Positions 6,566 through 11,188 of a stretch of 11,188 nucleotides of DNA are shown one piece after another. The translations under genes and the position numbers were made by a program. This stretch comes from Archaeoglobaceae archaeon (GTDB lineage: Archaea > Halobacteriota > Archaeoglobi > Archaeoglobales > Archaeoglobaceae). The stretch's first letter is position 1; each line of letters starts with the position of its first letter. The notes under the pieces were generated by a model that made no database searches, was not told the DNA's origin, and saw nothing but the letters and a program-made list of their open reading frames with translations. Where the stretch lies: the NCBI GenBank assembly GCA_027016055.1, contig JALWBF010000071.1, positions 1 to 11,188 on the forward strand. The letters run 5' to 3'.

Positions 6566-6806
6566 TCTCTATGTCACCCTCTTCGATTTCGAAGACGTTA
6601 GCCTTCGGCTTTCTTCTTCCGTATACGAAATCCTTTGCCGCGACAACGATTTCGCAATAAGCCGGGCAACACCCGTCAACGGCTACAAAGTTCCTGCAGA
6701 AATTCGCGTTCGAACAGCTGACAATTAAAAATTCTTTGAGATCTAAATCTACTCTTATTATCGCAGTGATCCTCCTGAGCTTAACCTGAAGATACTTTAC
6801 CGTCAT
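6555..6806 (-). CDS. Small five-cysteine protein of unknown function (83 residues)
   Basis: I do not recognise this protein. It has 83 residues with an N-terminal beta-rich, basic segment (KYLQVKLRRITAIIRVDL) and a central cluster of cysteines: C31, C37, C46, C47 and C51. A short basic stretch (GRRKPK) and an acidic tail follow. The spacing C-x5-C-x8-CC-x3-C is compatible with metal or Fe-S binding, but I cannot assign it to a known cluster type. It is a real gene by its signals: GTGGAGG ends seven bases before the ATG (6806-6804), and a TATA box lies about 42 bases upstream. It is divergent from nreA across 63 bases and tail-to-tail with the DUF429 gene. There is no signal peptide or membrane segment. 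Confidence 0.75.
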   Translation of the reverse strand: MTVKYLQVKLRRITAIIRVDLDLKEFLIVSCSNANFCRNFVAVDGCCPAYCEIVVAAKDFVYGRRKPKANVFEIEEGDIEIKI

Positions 6807-6869
6807 AGGAATTCCTCCACATCATTATAACCATAACCATTAACATATTTAACACTTTTGATCACGCTT
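6807..6869. promoter_or_regulatory. Divergent promoter region between the Cys-rich gene and nreA, with short AACCAT repeats
   Basis: The 63 bases contain ATATTTAA at 6845-6852 (TTAAATAT on the minus strand). For the Cys-rich gene this gives a leader of about 16 bases that includes its Shine-Dalgarno. For nreA the same element is about 22 bases before the ATG, slightly close for a leaderless start. A second AT-rich site (CATTATAACC, 6823-6832) could serve nreA with a leader of roughly 17 bases. ATAACCATAACCATTAAC (6827-6844) is a short repeated stretch that may be a protein site or simple low-complexity DNA. Confidence 0.45.
6814..6820 (-). promoter_or_regulatory. Shine-Dalgarno site of the Cys-rich protein gene
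   Basis: On the minus strand this reads GTGGAGG, seven bases before the ATG at 6806. It is the main evidence that this small frame is translated, and it fixes the start. Confidence 0.75.
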
Positions 6870-8021
6870 ATGCATAACACTTTTTATCTGAACATTCAAA
6901 ATTTAGGTGTGCTGTGTGCAAAATGCAAAGGCAGACTGTTGTGCGGAAGACCGAAGTGCCCTTTGCTTGAAAAGTTTAAGTTTAAAAGGATCGAGGTAGA
7001 AACGGGAGAAATCGAAAAGCCCACACCTCCATCGGTCTTCGTTGGAAGACTCGGATATCCGAAAGTTTTTGTCGGACCTTTAATTGCCTTAAACGATGAA
7101 AATCCCGAATTCTTCGATTCCCCTTGGCTTTGGGAAGGTAGCGTTGAAGATGTTATCGAAATTAGAATGTCTCTAATCAGGGGGATGAAGCTAACCGACA
7201 TTCATTCGAGCGACAGATTTATTGAGACACTTCAAGAGGCTACGGCTTCGATAAGACATGTAGATTTGGAAAGCAGAATTGAAAAGATCGTTGAGAAGCC
7301 GATATTTGACGATGTCTTACAGCCGATGGGCGTTGCGGCTAAGATCGAAGATGTTAGGCTTGCGGAAAATCCTAAGATACCGAGGAAGGTTGAAAAGGTT
7401 TGGAAGGATGAGATTAAAGCTGTTGAAGCCGTAAGATTGCTTTTCGATGCCGGATTCAGCACATACTATATCCAGAAGTTGTTCTCAATCGGTATGCTCG
7501 GTGCTGAAAAGAGGCTTGTGCCGACGAGATGGAGCATCACAGCAGTTCACGATATGTTGGGCGAAAGCCTGAAGAAGGAGATTTCAGAGTTCGATTCCGT
7601 AAACGAAGCTATGTTCTTCAGCTACGAGCACTTCGGAAATCGCTTCGAAATTTTAATTCTCCCGGGAAGATACTCCTTCAATCTCGTCGAGATATGGGAG
7701 AAGAAGAGCTTTTGGAGCCCCGATTCAACTTGGATAGGCTACGACGGTGAAACGATTTTGAAGAAGAAAAGGTATTCCGTGCTCGGGGGCGGATACTATG
7801 CTGCAAGACTGCCGATTTTGGAATTTTTGAGAAAAATCAGGAGGCAGGGTAGGGTTTTCGTAGTTAGAGTTATAAAGCCGGAATACTACGCTCCTTTGGG
7901 AGTTTGGGTCGTTGAGGAAGGGGTTAGGAAAGCTTTGATGCGTAGAAAGGAAGTAGATGGAAACAAAGTCAAAGAAATTCTCGGAATGTTTAAGATCCAA
8001 GCTACGCTATCCGATTTTTAA
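6870..8021 (+). CDS. nreA: Archaeal DNA repair protein NreA with N-terminal zinc finger and C-terminal PCNA-binding box
   Basis: This 383-residue protein belongs to the archaeal Nre family. In Haloferax, NreA contributes to DNA damage tolerance and was reported to act with the sliding clamp PCNA. The N-terminus has a zinc-finger pattern C-x2-C-x5-C-x4-C (C16, C19, C25 and C30; CAKCKGRLLCGRPKC). The long Nre core includes PPSVFVGRLGYP and, further on, LVPTRWSITAVHD. The last residues, IQATLSDF, fit a PIP box: Q377, L380 and F383 as Q-x2-L-x2-F at the extreme C-terminus. A frame from TTG at 6858 is possible, but ATG at 6870 is preferred because the family begins near the zinc finger. The final 20 bases overlap the 3' end of the convergent methyltransferase gene. 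The enzymatic activity, if any, is not known. Confidence 0.93.
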   Translation: MHNTFYLNIQNLGVLCAKCKGRLLCGRPKCPLLEKFKFKRIEVETGEIEKPTPPSVFVGRLGYPKVFVGPLIALNDENPEFFDSPWLWEGSVEDVIEIRMSLIRGMKLTDIHSSDRFIETLQEATASIRHVDLESRIEKIVEKPIFDDVLQPMGVAAKIEDVRLAENPKIPRKVEKVWKDEIKAVEAVRLLFDAGFSTYYIQKLFSIGMLGAEKRLVPTRWSITAVHDMLGESLKKEISEFDSVNEAMFFSYEHFGNRFEILILPGRYSFNLVEIWEKKSFWSPDSTWIGYDGETILKKKRYSVLGGGYYAARLPILEFLRKIRRQGRVFVVRVIKPEYYAPLGVWVVEEGVRKALMRRKEVDGNKVKEILGMFKIQATLSDF

Positions 8022-8745
8022 AACCTTCTATCATGAAGTAATCCCTCTTAGTCCATGCGATCCTGTAAACGATCGGCATATCCTTCATTTGCAGATCCCT
8101 GACCCACATCAAATCCCTTACCTTAGGATGCAGTCCAACCGATCTGAACATATCGATCATCACGCTCATATCCGCTCCGCCGTAAAACGGTAGATGCTTA
8201 TTTACTTCCCTTCTGTAATGGATCTGCCTGAACGGGTTCCTTCTTTCATAGATACCGATCAGAATTCTACCGATGAACTTTCTAACCCTCGTGCTTAGAG
8301 ATCTGTCCATCCATTTGCCGTCTATAACTACAACCTTCTTCCTCGCAACCCTCGCCCACTCGGACAAAGCAACCTTCGGATTCGGGAGCGTCCAGATGAG
8401 ATGCCTGCAGATAACAGCATCAAAGCTTTCGTCTTCGAAAGGTAGATTTTCCGCATCTCCAAGAACGAATTTTATCTTCAATTTCCTCCGTTCAGCCTTT
8501 CTTTTCGCTTCCTTGATCATGCCTTCTGATAGGTCCAATCCTACGACTTCGTGCCCCATTTCGGCTAAAATCAAAGCCAAGAAACCGGTTCCGGTTCCAA
8601 CGTCCAAAATCCTCATAGTAGAATCGAAAACATCACTCAAGATCGAACGCCAAACCTCCGGCAAGCAAATATGCCCCGGAGATCTGTCGTAGCTGTTGCT
8701 TCTCGAATCCCAGTATTCCTTTATCAGCCTTTTGATGTTCATCAT
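8002..8745 (-). CDS. Class I SAM-dependent methyltransferase, substrate unknown (divergent from a transporter operon)
   Basis: This 247-residue Rossmann-fold methyltransferase has SAM-binding motif I ILDVGTGTGFLAL (46-58) and the acidic end of strand 2, D71 in VVGLDLSEGM. Motif II/III follows in GDAENLPFEDESFDAVICR (96-114). The following HLIWTLPNPKVALSEWARV and VVVIDGKW place it in the Methyltransf_11-like group acting on small molecules rather than on RNA or DNA; that reading is inference. ATG at 8745 is immediately followed by a second ATG at 8742, and either could be the start. A TATA box (8763-8770) lies about 22 bases upstream, so the transcript is probably leaderless. It is divergent from the DUF4198/solute-binding/permease genes and shares their control region. 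It may modify the transported compound or a chelator. Confidence 0.9.
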   Translation of the reverse strand: MMNIKRLIKEYWDSRSNSYDRSPGHICLPEVWRSILSDVFDSTMRILDVGTGTGFLALILAEMGHEVVGLDLSEGMIKEAKRKAERRKLKIKFVLGDAENLPFEDESFDAVICRHLIWTLPNPKVALSEWARVARKKVVVIDGKWMDRSLSTRVRKFIGRILIGIYERRNPFRQIHYRREVNKHLPFYGGADMSVMIDMFRSVGLHPKVRDLMWVRDLQMKDMPIVYRIAWTKRDYFMIEGFKNRIA

Positions 8746-8792
8746 CGCAGAATGATATTACTCTTTAAATCTTTAATGAAACTACTATCGCA

Positions 8793-8806
8793 CTATTCGA
8801 CAATAG
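8793..8806. repeat. Perfect 5-4-5 inverted repeat, possible operator
   Basis: CTATT and AATAG flank CGAC with no mismatches. It lies between the two TATA boxes, just upstream of the BRE of the DUF4198-like gene. Symmetry does not extend beyond five bases per arm, and a repeat of this size can arise by chance in AT-rich DNA. Confidence 0.35.
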
Positions 8807-8860
8807 CTTTGGAAAATTTGATATACTATGTAGTGATTGATCGGGTCGATAATAATAAAA

Positions 8861-8866
8861 GGTGAT
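8861..8866 (+). promoter_or_regulatory. Shine-Dalgarno site of the DUF4198-like gene
   Basis: GGTGAT is complementary to the archaeal 16S 3' end and lies three bases before the ATG at 8870. It decides this start over the in-frame TTG at 8837, which has no such site. Confidence 0.65.
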
Positions 8867-8869
8867 AAA

Positions 8870-9502
8870 ATGGACGACATTATTAAGATCGTTAATCATG
8901 AGGCTTGGATCGAAATATGGAATGATAGGGCTTACCTTAAGTGGGGGCATTATCCGGAAGTGGACGGCAAGCTCGATCCGCTGAGCATAACGAGAGCGTT
9001 CGCAGTTGCTAAAGGAATAGTTAAGCCCTTAATCGTGGGCATGGATAAAGATTCCTCAGCTAAAGGCGGACTTTTCTTGGAGTTCGACGATGCTGATGCT
9101 ATAGCCGTGGAATACGACAGGGGTATTTACACGCTCACAGAAGACGGGAAATGGATATTCGGAAGATCTGTTCCTCCAAAATACTCCGTCAAGGATGTTA
9201 GACGCATATTGGGCTTCGCAAAGGTTTATCTAAGTGATAACATCATACCTTTAGGCTTGGAACTCGAATTGATGCCAGATAGGATCGGTGACGAAATAGC
9301 TGTTCAGATTCTCTTTAGGGGCAAACCCGTAGCCGGCAAGGTTAAGCTGAGGAATTCCGATGGATCGTTCGAGTTCGATGCGGATGAGAAAGGAACGAAA
9401 TTGAAGCTTGCCAAGGGAGTCAACGTCATATCCGCGAGATATGTGGATGAATTTTGTTCTGTTAAGAGGAGCATGGTAACCACTCTAACGATTTTGAGGT
9501 GA
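8870..9502 (+). CDS. DUF4198-like protein (COG5266 group, metal-transport associated) without signal peptide
   Basis: This 210-residue protein resembles the DUF4198/COG5266 group, which is linked to nickel and cobalt uptake. The N-terminus HEAWIEIWNDRAYLKWGHYP (10-29) fits the family's mature start, with H10 and H27 as possible metal ligands. The C-terminal half has LELELMPDRIGDEIAVQIL and GKPVAGKVKL (118-160), the usual beta-sandwich part. Family members are normally exported, but this one starts MDDIIKIVNHEAW with no signal peptide, and two stop codons just before 8837 exclude a longer N-terminus. There is no C-terminal membrane anchor either, so it is probably cytoplasmic. It overlaps the region that initiates the next gene and is co-transcribed with the solute-binding protein. 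The family call is moderate; metal binding is inferred. Confidence 0.7.
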   Translation: MDDIIKIVNHEAWIEIWNDRAYLKWGHYPEVDGKLDPLSITRAFAVAKGIVKPLIVGMDKDSSAKGGLFLEFDDADAIAVEYDRGIYTLTEDGKWIFGRSVPPKYSVKDVRRILGFAKVYLSDNIIPLGLELELMPDRIGDEIAVQILFRGKPVAGKVKLRNSDGSFEFDADEKGTKLKLAKGVNVISARYVDEFCSVKRSMVTTLTILR

Positions 9503-9503
9503 T
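9496..9503 (+). promoter_or_regulatory. Shine-Dalgarno site of the solute-binding protein gene
   Basis: GAGGTGAT is an extended match to the 16S 3' end and spans the stop codon of the DUF4198-like gene. It sits four bases before ATG 9508. The GTG at 9499 and ATG at 9502 fall inside it and are therefore unlikely starts. Confidence 0.75.
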
Positions 9504-9507
9504 GTGG

Positions 9508-11088
9508 ATGATTACGAGGAGGGATTTTCTGAAATACATTGCCTTAAGCTCGGCAACCCTTCTGCTCGGCTGTGCTAAAAAAGAAATAACTCCGGTGACT
9601 ACTCCGACAGCTAAGCCGACTTATAAGGCGGAGTTCGTGCTTGGATACGGAAAGGATCACAGACTTAAGGGTGGCAAATGGGGTATCGGTTTCTTTCCGA
9701 AGATACATGTGCTGGAAAGGCTGGTCGAATACGATCTGAAGAAGGACGACTTCATTCCGTGCCTTGCAAGAAAGTGGGATGTCGAGAAGGATGGAAAAAT
9801 AATAACGTTTGAGCTTAACAAAGGTATAAAGTTCTCGGACGGTAGCGAATTCAACGCCGAAGCCGTTAAGTTCACAGTTGATTGGCTGAAGATCAACCAT
9901 CCCCTCGGAGCGGAAACGTTCGAATCAGCCGAAGTGGTGGACGATTACACGGTATCCATAAATTACAAGGATGCAATGTTCTTCAACCTCGCTAAGATGG
10001 CTGAATTTCATATGAGCATAATGTCCCCGAAGAGCGTCAAGCCTGAAGGCGATCCGAAGGGTGAGTTCGTTCTGCCGATAGGAACCGGAGCATTCAAGGT
10101 TGTGGATTACAAAGAAGGACAATATGCCGTTTATGCTCCGAACGAGTTCTGGTATGATCGATTCGGCATAAAGCCGAAGTTCAAGCGTTTCGTTGTTAAG
10201 TTCATAAAGGATGAGGATACGAGAGTAATGGCTCTGAAGAGCGGGGAGGTTGATGCCATATCAGATTATGTTCACGGCGGAAGTGCTTACACGCCGAGAA
10301 ATCAGCTTGGATCCTTGCAGGAGGAAGGCTATGATGTGTTCAAAAGGATAATTCCTCTAACTTGGATAATAGCGTTCAATTATAAGAAGGAGCCGTTTAA
10401 CGACGTTAAAATGAGGGAAGCGGTAGATTTAGCCGTTAACAGGGATGATATAGTTAAGATATTCGACAACCAAGTCCTTCCGGCGAGGACTTTATTCATA
10501 GAGGATGCGCCGGGGATAAAGGAGGCTGGAGTAACTTATGAATACGATCCTAAGAAGGCTAAGGAGCTCGTTGAAGAAGCAGGATACAGCGGTGCCGAGG
10601 TTGATATGATAGTTGATAAATCCCAAAGCGACCAGATCTTGGTCTGCCAGCTCATACAGCAACAACTGAAGAATATAGGACTGAAAGTCAAACTTGAGGT
10701 TCTCGAACCCGGTGCTTACAAACAGAGAAGGGATTCGGGCGAATACGACATGAGGATGTATTATATCGGTGGAACCGACAGGAGGTTTTACCTTAGAATG
10801 TATTGGAGGTTCTATCCGGGAAACAAGTGGAGCGCATACGTAAGCGAGAGAACAGGAGAGCTTTGCAAGAAGATACTTAAGGAGTTCGATAAGGAGAAGA
10901 GAAAGCAGTATCTCATAGAGTTCTACAAGGCTATACACGACGAACACGGCGTCGTGCCCTTATACTTCGACATAATGACGGTAGTTACGAGTAAGAACGT
11001 CGATGCGGATTATTATAGCCTCTTCCATTACCCCAACGGGATACCGTTCGGAGAGCCGTTGTTCTATAACGTGGGAGTGAGGGCATGA
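9508..11088 (+). CDS. Peptide/nickel-type ABC transporter solute-binding protein, Tat-type lipoprotein (SBP family 5)
   Basis: This 526-residue extracytoplasmic binding protein belongs to SBP family 5 (OppA/DppA/NikA). The N-terminus carries a twin-arginine signal, TRRDFLK (3-9), a hydrophobic core and the lipobox LLGC with C22. A Thr/Pro-rich linker follows. Folded Tat export plus lipid anchoring is therefore predicted. Family landmarks are FELNKGIKFSDGSEFNAEAV, PIGTGAFKVVDYKEGQYAVY, AFNYKKEPFNDVKMREAVDL and YDPKKAKELVEEAGY. The ligand cannot be read from sequence. The DUF4198-like neighbour points to nickel, cobalt or a metal chelate rather than peptides, but peptides remain possible. The start at ATG 9508 follows the Shine-Dalgarno and places the twin arginines at residues 4-5. 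The permease gene begins immediately after the stop. Confidence 0.9.
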   Translation: MITRRDFLKYIALSSATLLLGCAKKEITPVTTPTAKPTYKAEFVLGYGKDHRLKGGKWGIGFFPKIHVLERLVEYDLKKDDFIPCLARKWDVEKDGKIITFELNKGIKFSDGSEFNAEAVKFTVDWLKINHPLGAETFESAEVVDDYTVSINYKDAMFFNLAKMAEFHMSIMSPKSVKPEGDPKGEFVLPIGTGAFKVVDYKEGQYAVYAPNEFWYDRFGIKPKFKRFVVKFIKDEDTRVMALKSGEVDAISDYVHGGSAYTPRNQLGSLQEEGYDVFKRIIPLTWIIAFNYKKEPFNDVKMREAVDLAVNRDDIVKIFDNQVLPARTLFIEDAPGIKEAGVTYEYDPKKAKELVEEAGYSGAEVDMIVDKSQSDQILVCQLIQQQLKNIGLKVKLEVLEPGAYKQRRDSGEYDMRMYYIGGTDRRFYLRMYWRFYPGNKWSAYVSERTGELCKKILKEFDKEKRKQYLIEFYKAIHDEHGVVPLYFDIMTVVTSKNVDADYYSLFHYPNGIPFGEPLFYNVGVRA

Positions 11089-11188
11089 ATGCTTAGATAC
11101 ATAGCGAGGAGACTTCTTCAGGTAATTCCGACGCTTTTCGGTGTTTCCCTTCTTTCGTTTTCCCTACTCTACCTCTTCGCTGGAGCTC
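11089..11188 (+). CDS. ABC transporter permease, DppB/OppB/NikB type (5' end only)
   Basis: Only 33 codons are visible before the right edge. The N-terminus MLRYIARRLLQVIPTLFGV followed by a hydrophobic stretch (SLLSFSLLYLF) is the standard start of the first permease subunit of peptide/nickel ABC importers, with a short basic cytoplasmic end and the first membrane helix. The ATG immediately follows the TGA of the solute-binding protein gene with no spacer; an ATG at 11085 overlapping that stop leads to a stop after two codons. The operon therefore continues to the right, presumably with a second permease and ATPases. Confidence 0.9.
   Translation, partial: MLRYIARRLLQVIPTLFGVSLLSFSLLYLFAGA

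Larger units (their letters stand above)
8746..8869. promoter_or_regulatory. Shared control region between the methyltransferase and transporter operons
   Basis: This 124-base region contains a minus-strand TATA (8763-8770, ATTTAAAG) for the methyltransferase. For the plus strand there is a BRE/TATA, GGAAAA followed by TTTGATATAC (8811-8827), whose predicted start near 8850 leaves a leader of about 20 bases. Between them sits the inverted repeat CTATT-CGAC-AATAG (8793-8806), a possible operator. No match to a known metal-regulator box could be confirmed by eye. Confidence 0.5.

Noticed and set aside
8273..8692. 139-residue plus-strand frame opposite the methyltransferase
   Set aside because: Antisense to a gene with clear SAM motifs, and lacks a Shine-Dalgarno or promoter.
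9499..9507. Earlier starts (GTG 9499, ATG 9502) for the solute-binding protein
   Set aside because: Both lie inside the Shine-Dalgarno GAGGTGAT; ATG 9508 has proper spacing and a better Tat signal position.
10492..10947. 151-residue minus-strand frame inside the solute-binding protein gene
   Set aside because: Antisense shadow, rich in Leu and Ser, with no start signals.
1..11188. CRISPR array, tRNA/rRNA genes, insertion sequences, integrase or phage genes, toxin-antitoxin modules
   Set aside because: I looked for repeat-spacer periodicity, cloverleaf-like stretches, terminal inverted repeats and typical protein motifs and saw none. The Nob1 PIN domain is not a VapC toxin, because it carries the zinc ribbon and has no antitoxin partner.

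Overview
The window looks like chromosomal DNA from a thermophilic euryarchaeon, most likely of the Archaeoglobales (Archaeoglobus, Ferroglobus or Geoglobus); this assignment is an inference. Archaeal-type proteins include Nob1 with a C-terminal zinc ribbon, aIF1 with an N-terminal zinc knuckle, an AglJ-like glycosyltransferase, GfcR, and the DNA repair protein NreA with its terminal PCNA-binding box. Other signs are proteins rich in Glu and Lys, TATA/BRE promoters placed so that several transcripts would be leaderless, and an apparent futalosine-pathway enzyme, which implies menaquinone use. I see no rRNA, tRNA, CRISPR array, insertion sequence or integration signature. No gene-free stretch reaches 300 bases; the longest is about 124 bases.

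Layout. Positions 1-2347 (minus strand) hold a tight operon read nob1 > gfcR > aglJ-like > mqnE-like. Its last gene runs off the left edge. Positions 2404-5091 (plus strand) carry a small unknown helical protein, then pdxS and pdxT (PLP synthase, overlapping by 4 bases), then truA. The aIF1 gene (5088-5393, minus) meets truA tail to tail. Divergent from aIF1 is a two-gene unit (5499-6565): an HD-domain hydrolase and a DUF429/COG2410 RNase H-fold protein, translationally coupled. A small five-cysteine protein (6555-6806, minus) meets this unit tail to tail and is divergent from nreA (6870-8021, plus).

The right end (8002-11188) is the most accessory-looking part. A class I SAM methyltransferase (minus) is divergent from a DUF4198-like protein, a Tat-type lipoprotein solute-binding protein of the peptide/nickel family, and the start of a DppB/NikB-type permease. 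I read this as a candidate metal or metal-chelate uptake locus. The DUF4198-like component has no signal peptide, and the methyltransferase shares the control region.

Genome organisation. All three convergent gene pairs overlap at their ends (4, 11 and 20 bases). Genes following a TATA box fall into two classes: apparently leaderless (pdxS, truA, the HD gene, the methyltransferase) and short-leader with Shine-Dalgarno (aIF1, the Cys-rich protein, the DUF4198-like gene). Genes inside operons use ATGA/GTGA overlaps or Shine-Dalgarno sites within the preceding gene.
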